Source: Candidatus Rubrivivax defluviihabitans (GTDB lineage Bacteria > Pseudomonadota > Gammaproteobacteria > Burkholderiales > Burkholderiaceae_C). Taken from it: a DNA stretch of 64,000 bases. The notes under the pieces were generated by a model, which worked only from the letters and a program-made list of their open reading frames with translations, did not search any database and was not told the DNA's origin. Each line of letters starts with the position of its first letter. Positions within the stretch are counted from its first letter, which is position 1. The DNA lies in the NCBI GenBank assembly GCA_016709385.1, contig JADJMW010000022.1:124001-188000 (forward strand), read 5' to 3'. Positions 1 through 7,675 of this stretch are shown here, in pieces. Made by a program: the position numbers and the translations under genes.

Positions 1-111
1 GCCGAACACGCGGCACAGGTCGATGAAATCGGCCTGCGCGCCAGCACGTTCACCCAGGGCGTGTGCCGGCGAACCGGCGGACCATTTGCGGATGAAGTCG
101 TCGGCCTGCAT
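1..111 (-). CDS. N-terminus of class I SAM-dependent DNA methyltransferase (partial)
   Basis: An open frame of 37 codons runs from an ATG at 111 off the left edge of the window. It opens MQADDFIRKW and ends FIDLCRVFG. A short helix with FI.KW, then an ER..AQ segment and a FIDLC.V/LLG motif, is the usual N-terminus of the large type IIG/MmeI-like class I DNA methyltransferases found in restriction and BREX-like loci. The catalytic NPPY region would lie outside the window, so the assignment rests on the N-terminal signature only. It is followed downstream on the same strand by nothing visible here; upstream lies a broken Uma2 gene. Confidence 0.55.
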   Translation of the reverse strand, partial: MQADDFIRKWSAGSPAHALGERAGAQADFIDLCRVFG

Positions 112-184
112 GCGCCGGCATTTCACCATTCCGGGCGGGGCTGCCTGGCGCTGCGGCGTCGCGAGCGCCGCGCCGCTGCGCGGG

Positions 185-774
185 TCAGCGCGCGGCGCCT
201 GCCTCGGCCGTCACCGGCGGCACCTCGTCCCACAGTCGGGTGCCATCCAGTTTCAGGCCCACCGACGCGAAGTGCACGCCCTGTTCCGGCGCGCCCGGGT
301 GCAGCACCCACAGGCCGTCGGCGCCGCGGCGGTAGAGGTCGCAGCGCCGCGCGGCCGGGTCGACCAGCAAGTATTCCTGAAGGGTCGGCAGCAGCCGGTA
401 GGCGTCGAACTTCTCGCCGCGGTCGTAGGCCGCCGTGGACGGCGACAGCACCTCCACCACCAGCACGGGTTCGCGTTTGATCAGCGGGTCGGCGGCATCG
501 GCCGCGCTGCAGGTGACGAAGACGTCCGGGTAGTAGAAGGCGTGGCAGCCTCGACGCGCAGTTTCATGTCGGCCATGAAGAGGCGGCAAGGCGAACCCTT
601 CAGGTGCGGGAGCAGCGTCACGCTGAAGTTCAGCGCCAACCTGACATGCGCCTCGTGCGCCCCCGCCATGGCAAAGACTTCGCCTCGCACGAATTCGTGC
701 TTGATCGTCTGGGTGGCGTCCCAGGCGAGAAACTCGTTGGCGGTCATTGGCGCGGGAACGGCGGCGTGTCCCAT
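185..774 (-). pseudogene. Uma2-family endonuclease (DUF820), frameshifted
   Basis: Two overlapping frames on the minus strand together make one Uma2-type PD-(D/E)XK protein of about 195 residues, the usual length. The first (774 to about 544) gives TANEFLAWDA, KHEFVRGEVFAMAG and MADMKLRVEA. The second (about 543 to 185) continues with FYYPDVFVTC and LVVEVLSPST, which carry the conserved acidic residues, and ends at a stop at 185. The join falls after VEA near 543-544, where one base appears to be missing. Either the gene is inactivated or the base is a sequencing error. Uma2 proteins are abundant in cyanobacteria and scattered in proteobacteria; their role is poorly known. Confidence 0.75.
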
Positions 775-837
775 GCTTCGTGACTCCCGTTGCAGTGCTG
801 CCCAGTGTAGGCGCTACAGGGTGAACTCAGGGCAAGT

Positions 838-2085
838 TCACGCCGCCCGCGGCCGCACCAGCGCCGCCGCCTTCTTCGCCTGCACGCGCGCCCGCTCCAC
901 GTCGCCGTCGTGCACCAGCGCCACGCCCATGCGACGTTTCAGGTAGCTCTCGGGCTTGCCGAACAGGCGCAATTCGCTGTTCGGCACCGCCAGCGCCTCG
1001 GCCACGCCATCGAAGACGATGCCCTGGGCCTCCACGCCGCCATAGATGACGGCGCTGGCGCCCGGGCTCTTCAGCGCCGTGTCCACCGGCAGGCCCAGGA
1101 TGGCGCGCGCGTGCAGCTCGAATTCGTTCTGCCACTGCGTGACCAGCGTCACCAGGCCGGTATCGTGCGGGCGCGGGCTGACCTCGCTGAACCAGACCTG
1201 GTCGCCCTGCACGAAGAGTTCCACGCCGTACAGGCCCAGGCCGTCGGGCTGGCCCTGCAGGCCGCGGCCCAGGTCGTCGGTGATGGCCCTGGCGATGGCC
1301 TGCGCTTTGGCCAGCGCCGCCGCGCTCATCGGGTGCGGCTGCCAGCTTTCCACGTAGTCGCCCTGCACCTGCACGTGGCCCACGGGTTCGCAGAAGTGGG
1401 TCTGCACCTGGCCGGCGGCGTCGAGCGCGCGCACCGTCAGCAGCGTGATCTCGTAGTCGAAGCGGATGAAGCCTTCCACGATGACGCGGCCGTGGCTGAC
1501 ACGGCCGCCGGCCATGGCGTATGCCCAGGCCTTGGCGACATCGCCCCGGCCGTCGATCCGGCTCTGGCCCTTGCCCGAACTGCTCATCACGGGCTTGACG
1601 ATGCAGGGGTAGCCGATGCCGCCGGCGGGGTCGTCGATGGCCGCCTGCAGCTCGGCCAGGCTGTCGCAGAAGCGGTAGGGGCTGGTCGGCAGGCCCAGCG
1701 TCTCGGCGGCCAGGCGGCGAATGCCTTCGCGGTCCATCGTGAGCCGCGCGGCGCGCGCGGTGGGCACCACGCGCACCAGGCCGGCGGCTTCCAGCTCCTG
1801 CAAAACCGGGGTGGCGATGGCCTCGATCTCGGGCACCACCAGCGCCGGGCGCTCGGCCTGGATGAGCGCGCGCAGCGCGGCCGGATCGCTCATGGCGATG
1901 GTGCGGGCGTGGTGCGCCACCTGCTGGCCCGGCGCGTTGTCGTAGCGGTCCACGGCAATGGTCTCCACGCCCAGGCGCTGCAGCGCGATCAGCACTTCCT
2001 TGCCGAGTTCGCCACTGCCCAGCAGCATGACGCGCGTGGCTTGCTTCGTATACGGGGTACCGAGGTGGGGAATGACGGGGCGCAT
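838..2085 (-). CDS. purT: Formate-dependent phosphoribosylglycinamide formyltransferase (GAR transformylase 2)
   Basis: PurT makes formyl-GAR from GAR, formate and ATP in purine synthesis, as the folate-free alternative to PurN. The protein is 415 residues, close to the family norm. It opens with a Rossmann-like segment (MLLGSGELGKEV, residues about 20-31) and VDRYDNAPGQQVAH, followed by an ATP-grasp domain with the GIGYPCIVKPVMSSSGKGQS loop and FSEVSPRPHDTG near the metal site, all hallmarks of PurT. The ATG at 2085 has a GGAAG sequence upstream. It is divergent from the DNA glycosylase-like gene, with a 116 bp gap. The window also carries purK and purE, so purine synthesis here uses formate at this step at least optionally. 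Confidence 0.96.
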   Translation of the reverse strand: MRPVIPHLGTPYTKQATRVMLLGSGELGKEVLIALQRLGVETIAVDRYDNAPGQQVAHHARTIAMSDPAALRALIQAERPALVVPEIEAIATPVLQELEAAGLVRVVPTARAARLTMDREGIRRLAAETLGLPTSPYRFCDSLAELQAAIDDPAGGIGYPCIVKPVMSSSGKGQSRIDGRGDVAKAWAYAMAGGRVSHGRVIVEGFIRFDYEITLLTVRALDAAGQVQTHFCEPVGHVQVQGDYVESWQPHPMSAAALAKAQAIARAITDDLGRGLQGQPDGLGLYGVELFVQGDQVWFSEVSPRPHDTGLVTLVTQWQNEFELHARAILGLPVDTALKSPGASAVIYGGVEAQGIVFDGVAEALAVPNSELRLFGKPESYLKRRMGVALVHDGDVERARVQAKKAAALVRPRAA

Positions 2086-2201
2086 GGCGAAGGCTTCCGG
2101 GGGCGGTGGCAGGCGGTGGCAGCAGGCCTCATTTTCGGCCCTGCCGGGACCGCCCTGCCATTGCCGCGCCCGGGCCCGGTCGGCGCGGCATCATCGCGGT
2201 C

Positions 2202-3317
2202 ATGAAGCCGCCCACCCTGGACGACCTGCGCCGCCATGCCCTGGCGCGCAGCCTGTTCGCACCGACGACGCTGCCGCGTGCCATCGAACGCCTGGGCTTC
2301 GTGCAGGCCGACCCCATCCGCGCCCCGGCGCGGGCCCAGGACCTGACGCTGCGCCACCGCGTGCGCAACTACCGCGCCGGCGACCTGGAGCGGCGCTATG
2401 CCGCGCTGGGCTTGGAGGAGGACTATTTCGTCAACTACGGCTTCCTGCCGCGCACCACGCAGGCGCTGATGCATCCGCGCGAGCCGCGCACGGCGTGGCC
2501 GAAGTCGCGCTGGGCGCAGGCCGCGGCGGTGCTGGACTTCGTTCGCGAGCGCGGCGTGGTGCACCCGCGCGAGGTGGACGCTCGGTTTGCGCACGGCAAG
2601 GTGAAGAACTGGTTCGGCGGCTCCAGCAACGCCAGCACGCAGCTGCTGGACGGCATGCATTACCGCGGCCTGCTGCGCGTGGCACGCCGTGAAGGCGGCG
2701 TGCGCCTGTACGCTGAGCGCGAATCGCACGCGCCGGCGGCCGACGCTGCCGCCGCGCTCGATACGCTGGTGGACCTGGTGCTGTGCAAATATGCGCCGCT
2801 GCCCGAGCGGACCTTGAGCGAACTCGTGCACCACCTGCGCTACGGCGCGCCGCAGTGGGCCGACGGCCGCCGCGACGCGCTGGCGCGGGCCAAGCAGCGG
2901 CTGCCGTCGGCGCAGGTGGAAGGCGTGCGCTGGTACTGGCCCGCCGGCGAGAACCCGGCGTCGCTGCGCCACGCGGTGCCCGAGCGCGTGCGCCTGCTCG
3001 CGCCCTTCGACCCCGTGGTCTGGGACCGCCGCCGCTTCGAGGCCTTCTGGGGCTGGGCCTACCGCTTCGAGGCCTACACGCCGGCGCCGCAGCGCGTGCG
3101 CGGTTATTACGCGCTGCCGCTGCTGTGGCGCGACCAGGTCATTGGCTGGGGCAACCTGGCGCTGGTGGCAGGCAGCCGGCTGCAGGCCGAACTGGGCTAC
3201 GTGACGGGCCAGCCGCCGCGCGAGCGCGCGTTTCGCAGCGCGCTGGACGACGAACTGGCTCAGGTAGAAACCTTTCTGCAGCCACGCCCCGGCCGCTCGG
3301 CGCCCGGGCCGGCCTGA
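2202..3317 (+). CDS. Winged-helix DNA glycosylase of the AlkX/YcaQ (HTH_42) family
   Basis: The 371-residue product belongs to the family of E. coli YcaQ (AlkX) and Streptomyces AlkZ, which remove bulky or cross-linked alkylated bases from DNA. It shows the N-terminal winged-helix signature with FVQADPIRAPARAQDLTLR (residues 33-51); Q35 and D37 match the QxD catalytic motif of the AlkX branch, where AlkZ has QxQ. YFVNYGFLPR and the C-terminal FDPVVWDRRR..FWGW..R.E.Y.P segment are also typical. I chose the ATG at 2202, where similarity begins; an open frame extends upstream to 2106 but has the look of non-coding sequence. No partner gene follows in the same direction closely enough to be certain of an operon. 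Confidence 0.85.
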   Translation: MKPPTLDDLRRHALARSLFAPTTLPRAIERLGFVQADPIRAPARAQDLTLRHRVRNYRAGDLERRYAALGLEEDYFVNYGFLPRTTQALMHPREPRTAWPKSRWAQAAAVLDFVRERGVVHPREVDARFAHGKVKNWFGGSSNASTQLLDGMHYRGLLRVARREGGVRLYAERESHAPAADAAAALDTLVDLVLCKYAPLPERTLSELVHHLRYGAPQWADGRRDALARAKQRLPSAQVEGVRWYWPAGENPASLRHAVPERVRLLAPFDPVVWDRRRFEAFWGWAYRFEAYTPAPQRVRGYYALPLLWRDQVIGWGNLALVAGSRLQAELGYVTGQPPRERAFRSALDDELAQVETFLQPRPGRSAPGPA

Positions 3318-3353
3318 GCGCGGCCGCGCGGCGCCGCGAGCGTATCGATCAAC

Positions 3354-4160
3354 ATGACCGAGGACGACAACGCGCCGCGACAGACCGAGACCGCACGCCC
3401 GCCGAGCGCGTCACCCTCCAGGCGCTCCTTGCGCAGCGCACCCGATATGCCCGAAGCCGATCGCGCAACCTCGCTGCCGTTGTGGCCGCTGGCGCTGCTG
3501 GCCGCGCTGCTGCCGGCCGCCGCGGCGCTGCTGGCGCTTTGGCTGGCCGTGAGGGCGGGTTGGGCGCCGGCCTGCAACCCGTTCATCGACGGCTGCGTCT
3601 CGATCAGCCGCGCCGCGCGGCACGACCTGCCGAATCACCTCTTCCGCGCACTGATGCTGCCGGCGGCCACGCTGCAGGGTCTGGTCTGGCTGCTGGCCGC
3701 GCGCTGGCTGCGCGCCGGGCTCGGTTCGACGGCGCCGCTGCGCGCGCTGGCGCCGCTGGGCCTGACGGCGGCCGTGGCGCTGGTGCTCTACGTCAGCTTC
3801 CTGGGCACCGAAGGACCCGTCTACCGTGGGCTGCGCCAGTACGGCACGGTGGTGTATTTCGGCTTCACCTGCCTGTGCCTGCTGCTGGCCGGCGACGCCA
3901 TGATGCGGCTGGCCGCCAGCCGCCGCGTGACGCTGCCGCGCGCCCTGCCCGCAGCGTTGACGGTGCTCGCGGCGCTGCTGGTGGCGCTGGGCCTGGTCAA
4001 TGCACTCGTCGCCGCGCTCTTCGACGCCAAGGTGAAGGCACGCATCGAGAACGTCACCGAATGGTGGGGCGCACTCGTCTTCGTGCTCGGCTTCGCCGCG
4101 CTGGCGCTGGCCTGGCGGCGGCTGGGCCTGCGCGTCACGATCGCGCCGCCGCTGCTTTGA
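3354..4160 (+). CDS. Multi-pass membrane protein of unknown function
   Basis: A 268-residue protein with a hydrophilic, proline/arginine-rich N-terminus (residues 1-40) and about six hydrophobic segments. After the first segment comes CNPFIDGCVSISRAARHDL, a cysteine-bearing loop followed by NHLFRALMLPAA; a loop of this form before a second helix resembles the Frag1/DRAM/Sfk1-type membrane proteins, but I would not name it from this alone. It starts 36 bp after the glycosylase gene. Its last 26 bp overlap the end of the convergent transporter gene. Confidence 0.7.
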   Translation: MTEDDNAPRQTETARPPSASPSRRSLRSAPDMPEADRATSLPLWPLALLAALLPAAAALLALWLAVRAGWAPACNPFIDGCVSISRAARHDLPNHLFRALMLPAATLQGLVWLLAARWLRAGLGSTAPLRALAPLGLTAAVALVLYVSFLGTEGPVYRGLRQYGTVVYFGFTCLCLLLAGDAMMRLAASRRVTLPRALPAALTVLAALLVALGLVNALVAALFDAKVKARIENVTEWWGALVFVLGFAALALAWRRLGLRVTIAPPLL

Positions 4161-5346
4161 GCGGCCGCTGCGCGGCAGCCACCAGTGCGCCCAGGGCCAG
4201 CACGGCGGCGCTGAGCACGAAGCCGCGCTGCAGGCCGCCGGGGCCGTCGGCAATGAGGCCGACCACGCTGGGCCCCACGATCTGCCCGGCCGCAAACACC
4301 ACCGTGAAGGCGGCGATGCCCGCCGGCCAGGCCGCGGCTTCACAGTTGTGGCGCACGAGCGCGGTGGTCGAGGCCACCAGCGACAGGAAGACACCGCCGA
4401 AGAGCAGCCCCGACCCGAAGACGACAGCCTTGTGCGCGCTCAGCACCGGCAGCACGGTGGCCAGCGCCAGCAGCGCATTCAGCAGCGCCAGCGGCCCGCC
4501 ACCGTGCCAGCGCTGCAGCAAGCCGGCCCACAGCCAGGGCGAGGCCATGACCCCGGCGCCGAGCAGGGCGTAGAAGGCGGTCACCACCGCGGCGTCCTGC
4601 CCCTGTTCGCGCAGCAGCGTCACGATGAAGGTCATGTAGCCGATGTAGCCCAGGCCGAACAAGGTGTAGCCCGCCAGAGCCGGCCCGAAGTGCCGCCAGC
4701 CGAAAGCCCGGTGTTGCGACGCGGCCAGCGGTGGTGCGGCCAGGCCGTGCGTGAAGACGGCCGTGAAGGCCGTGGCCGCCAGCGCTGCCGCACCGAGCGC
4801 CCACCAGGCCAGCGGCCACTGCGCCGGCGCCGCTGCGCCGGCGGGCGGCGTGCCGGGCAGGCCGCCGGACACCAGTCCCGGCACGATGAGGGCCGAGGCC
4901 ACGATGCCGATGCCGACGCCGCCATAGTAGATGCCGAGCACCAGCCCCGGTCGCATGGGGCCGGCGCCGGCCAGCCGCGCTGCCAGCAGTCCGCCGGCCA
5001 CGAAGCTGGCCGCGCTGGCCACGCCGGTCAGGCCGCGCAGCAGGAAGAGCACGCTGTCGCTGCGTGCGGCGCCGTGAGCCAGCAGCAGCAGCGCGGCCAA
5101 GGCGCCGCCGACCAGCATCACGGTGCGTGCGTCGAAGCGGCGCAGCGCGGGCGGCGCCAGCAGCGCACCGACCAGGTAGCCGCCGGCATTCACCGTATTC
5201 ATGGCGCCGGCGGTGAAATAGCTCCAGCCGAGGTCGGCGCGCATCGGCGGCAGCAGCAGCGCGTAGGAAAAACGCGCCAGCCCCAGCGATACCGCGGCCG
5301 CCAAGGCCAAGGCTGCCGCGGCCAGCAGCGGGCGCGCCGGCTTCAA
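4135..5346 (-). CDS. YbfB/YjiJ-family MFS transporter
   Basis: A 403-residue, 12-helix major facilitator protein. The first helix, LGLARFSYALLLPPMRADLG, is the signature of the YbfB/YjiJ (DUF1228) branch of putative efflux or sugar transporters; further motifs are NTVNAGGYLVGAL and GIYYGGVGIGIV. The substrate is unknown. The best start is a TTG at 5346 that overlaps the TGA of the upstream HAD gene (TTGA), since no ATG lies near the start of similarity. The two genes are therefore probably translationally coupled. The gene end overlaps the convergent membrane-protein gene by 26 bp. Confidence 0.85.
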   Translation of the reverse strand: MKPARPLLAAAALALAAAVSLGLARFSYALLLPPMRADLGWSYFTAGAMNTVNAGGYLVGALLAPPALRRFDARTVMLVGGALAALLLLAHGAARSDSVLFLLRGLTGVASAASFVAGGLLAARLAGAGPMRPGLVLGIYYGGVGIGIVASALIVPGLVSGGLPGTPPAGAAAPAQWPLAWWALGAAALAATAFTAVFTHGLAAPPLAASQHRAFGWRHFGPALAGYTLFGLGYIGYMTFIVTLLREQGQDAAVVTAFYALLGAGVMASPWLWAGLLQRWHGGGPLALLNALLALATVLPVLSAHKAVVFGSGLLFGGVFLSLVASTTALVRHNCEAAAWPAGIAAFTVVFAAGQIVGPSVVGLIADGPGGLQRGFVLSAAVLALGALVAAAQRPLKAAAARS

Positions 5347-6152
5347 GCCGCGCCCCGTGCGGCGAGCAGCGCGTGCGCCACCTGAGCGAAGCCCGCGCCG
5401 CGTTCGCCTTCGGTGATGTAGGCCGGCCAGGTGTGCAGTTCGGCGGCGAAGCGGCGCAGGTTGGCCACGCCCACGCTGAGTGGGAAGGCACCGAACAAGG
5501 CCTGGTCGTTGGTGGAGTCGCCGACATAGATCCAGCGTTCGATCTCGCCGGCCAGGTCGCGCCCGTACAGCCGCCGCACCATCCAGTGCGCGGCGCTGAG
5601 CTTGGTGTGGCTGCCGAACCAGCCGTTGACGTGGATCGAGCTCACGGTGGCATTCATGCCTTCGGTCTGCATCAGCGCCACCACGTGCTGGATGGCGGCG
5701 GCATCCAGGTGCGTGAACTCGCTGTGGTCGACCGCGATATCGGTCACGCGGCCGGCGCTGTCGCGTGCGAGCAAGGCGCCGGGCACTTCGCGCAGCACAC
5801 GCTGCGCCACCTCGCGCAGGCGGACGGCATTGCACTCGCGCGTGGCTTCGTCCTGGACATATTCGACGCGTAGTGCGGCGCCCTCGGGGATCAGCGCCAC
5901 GGCGCCGTTCTCGGCCACGATGGCTTCGACCGGCCAGGTGCGCGCGAAGGGTTCGCTCCAGCCGAGAGGCCGGCCAGTGATGGCGATCACGGGAAACTGC
6001 GCCGCGCGCAAGGCGAGCAAGGCATCGAGCGCCGGGGGGTCGAGCCGGCCAGCGGCGGTGAGCGTATCGTCGATATCGGTCATGATCCCGACCACGCGCC
6101 GTAGCGCCTGCGGCGGCAAGTCTTCCAGGAGCCGGGGCCGCAAGGCACTCAC
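5343..6152 (-). CDS. HAD-superfamily (type IIB) phosphatase
   Basis: This 269-residue protein has the HAD catalytic motif TDIDDTLT (D26 nucleophile, D28 acid/base), then VIAITGRP (motif II) and the metal-binding WIYVGDSTNDQALF near residue 215. The cap lies between motifs II and III, as in the IIB group that includes sucrose-phosphate, mannosyl-3-phosphoglycerate and Cof-type phosphatases. The natural substrate cannot be read from sequence; a sugar phosphate is likely. It overlaps the downstream transporter by four bases, which may hint at a shared substrate class. Confidence 0.85.
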   Translation of the reverse strand: MSALRPRLLEDLPPQALRRVVGIMTDIDDTLTAAGRLDPPALDALLALRAAQFPVIAITGRPLGWSEPFARTWPVEAIVAENGAVALIPEGAALRVEYVQDEATRECNAVRLREVAQRVLREVPGALLARDSAGRVTDIAVDHSEFTHLDAAAIQHVVALMQTEGMNATVSSIHVNGWFGSHTKLSAAHWMVRRLYGRDLAGEIERWIYVGDSTNDQALFGAFPLSVGVANLRRFAAELHTWPAYITEGERGAGFAQVAHALLAARGAA

Positions 6153-6245
6153 GCGGGGCCTCTGGCGACCGGTGCCGTTTGACAGGCATCAAGCCGCGGG
6201 CGGGCCGGACTTCGCATGATTGTCATTTTGCCGAGTTGAACACCC

Positions 6246-7475
6246 ATGACCAAGGATAGCGCCGCACGCCCCCCCGAATCGCCGGCAACCGCCCCGGCGA
6301 CGCCACGCCGAGCGGCCGCCAAGCGCGCATCACCGCGCGCCAAGGTCCGGGCCGCGCCGCGACCGGTGGAGGCCGGCGACGTTCCGCCTTCGCTGGAGAA
6401 GCGCTCGATCGAACGCGAGCGCGTCTCGCGCGGCGCCGTGCGCGCCGAGATCGTGAAAGAGCAGGCGCTGGCCGACATCCTGGCCGCGCATGCGCAGCCG
6501 GGCGCGGGAAGCGGCGGCGGCAACAACAGCGGCTGGCTCGGCGAGCTGCAGGCGCTGATCGCCGGCGCCTCGCCCGACGAGGTGAAGGCCTTGCGCCGCA
6601 CTCTCTTCGACCGACCGCTGGACAAACCCGCCGAGGGCGTCGACCCCGACCTGGAATTGGCCGCCAATTGGCGCGAGGGCGGCTACCCGTACAAGAACCT
6701 GATGTCGCGCCGTGCCTACGAGAAGCAGAAATACCGCCTGCAGGTGGAACTGCTCAAGCTGCAGGCCTGGGTGAAGGAAAGCGGCCAGCGCGTGGTGATC
6801 CTGTTCGAGGGCCGCGACGCCGCCGGCAAGGGCGGCACCATCAAGCGCTTCATGGAAAACCTCAACCCGCGCGGCGCACGTGTGGTGGCGCTGGAAAAGC
6901 CGAGCGAGATCGAGCGCGGGCAGTGGTATTTCCAGCGTTATATCGAGCACCTGCCCACGCGCGGCGAGATCGTGCTCTTCGACCGCAGCTGGTACAACCG
7001 CGCCGGCGTCGAGAAGGTGATGGGCTTCTGCACCGACGCCGAATACGACGAATTCATGCGCCAGGCGCCCGAGTTCGAACGCCACCTGGTGCGCAGCGGC
7101 GTGCACGTCTTCAAGTTCTGGTTCTCGGTCAGCCGTGCCGAGCAGCGCCGGCGCTTCAAGGAACGCAAGGCACACCCTTTGAAGCAGTGGAAGCTGAGCC
7201 CGGTGGACCTGGCCTCGCTGGACAAGTGGGACGCCTATTCGCAGGCCAAGGAGGCGATGTTCCTGCACACCGACACTAGCGATTCGCCATGGACGGTGAT
7301 CAAGAGCGACTGCAAGAAGCGCGCGCGGCTGAATGCCATGCGCTACCTGCTGCACCGGTTGCCGTATGCGAAGAAGGACGCCGCGGCGATCGGCAAGGTG
7401 GACACGCTGCTGGTGGGCCGCGCCGCGCTGGTGGCCGGGCATGCCGAGGAGTTCACGCCCACGTCCGACGCCTGA
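6246..7475 (+). CDS. ppk2: Polyphosphate kinase 2
   Basis: PPK2 transfers phosphate between polyphosphate and nucleoside di- or monophosphates. The 409-residue protein has a basic, low-complexity N-terminal tail of about 110 residues and then the PPK2 core. Walker A is FEGRDAAGKGG at about 187-197, Walker B is FDRSWYNRAG with D246, and the lid module KERKAHPLKQWKLSPVDL follows. A single core domain with these motifs fits class I enzymes, but nucleotide preference is not certain. The ATG at 6246 is preceded by a weak ribosome site. It lies just upstream of the ahcY regulatory region; co-transcription is not required because ahcY has its own promoter-like element. Confidence 0.94.
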   Translation: MTKDSAARPPESPATAPATPRRAAAKRASPRAKVRAAPRPVEAGDVPPSLEKRSIERERVSRGAVRAEIVKEQALADILAAHAQPGAGSGGGNNSGWLGELQALIAGASPDEVKALRRTLFDRPLDKPAEGVDPDLELAANWREGGYPYKNLMSRRAYEKQKYRLQVELLKLQAWVKESGQRVVILFEGRDAAGKGGTIKRFMENLNPRGARVVALEKPSEIERGQWYFQRYIEHLPTRGEIVLFDRSWYNRAGVEKVMGFCTDAEYDEFMRQAPEFERHLVRSGVHVFKFWFSVSRAEQRRRFKERKAHPLKQWKLSPVDLASLDKWDAYSQAKEAMFLHTDTSDSPWTVIKSDCKKRARLNAMRYLLHRLPYAKKDAAAIGKVDTLLVGRAALVAGHAEEFTPTSDA

Positions 7476-7510
7476 GGCCCGACGCCGCAGCAGGTTTTGC
7501 GGCGGCTGGC

Positions 7511-7516
7511 TATACT
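7511..7516 (+). promoter_or_regulatory. -10-like hexamer of ahcY
   Basis: TATACT lies 7 bases before the first base of the riboswitch P1 stem, so a transcript starting at the expected distance would begin almost exactly at the riboswitch. No good -35 hexamer is visible at 16-18 bp spacing. Confidence 0.5.
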
Positions 7517-7523
7517 TTTGGGC

Positions 7524-7590
7524 TTCCGAGGAGCGTTGCAACCTCACCCGCTTGAGGCCAGGCTCGGAAACTCATCTGCAACCGCGCTCA
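7524..7590 (+). promoter_or_regulatory. SAH riboswitch
   Basis: The sequence fits the S-adenosylhomocysteine riboswitch. P1 is TTCCGAG (7524-7530) with CTCGGAA (7563-7569). The conserved GAGGAGCGTTGCAAC core follows P1 and a small P2 hairpin is formed by CCTCA (7542-7546) and TGAGG (7553-7557). The pseudoknot pairs GAGCG (7530-7535 region) with CGCTC (7585-7589). The known family turns on SAH hydrolase genes when SAH accumulates, and the next gene is ahcY. Downstream, CTCACC..CACGAG (7587-7600) can form a hairpin with CTCGTGGGTGAG (7605-7616) that uses part of the pseudoknot strand, and may be part of the expression platform. Confidence 0.92.
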
Positions 7591-7675
7591 CCTGCACGAG
7601 TGGCCTCGTGGGTGAGTGGACTCTCAGCCTCCCCGCGTGCCCGTGCAGGTTCCTCAACCGACTGGAGCCTGACCG

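Noticed and set aside
910..2205. 431-codon plus-strand frame opposite purT
   Set aside because: Antisense shadow, no recognisable domain, and PurT is certain on the other strand.
7483..7505. CGCCGC/GCGGCG hairpin after ppk2 as a terminator
   Set aside because: Ten-base loop, no T run after it, and it lies next to the ahcY promoter-like element.
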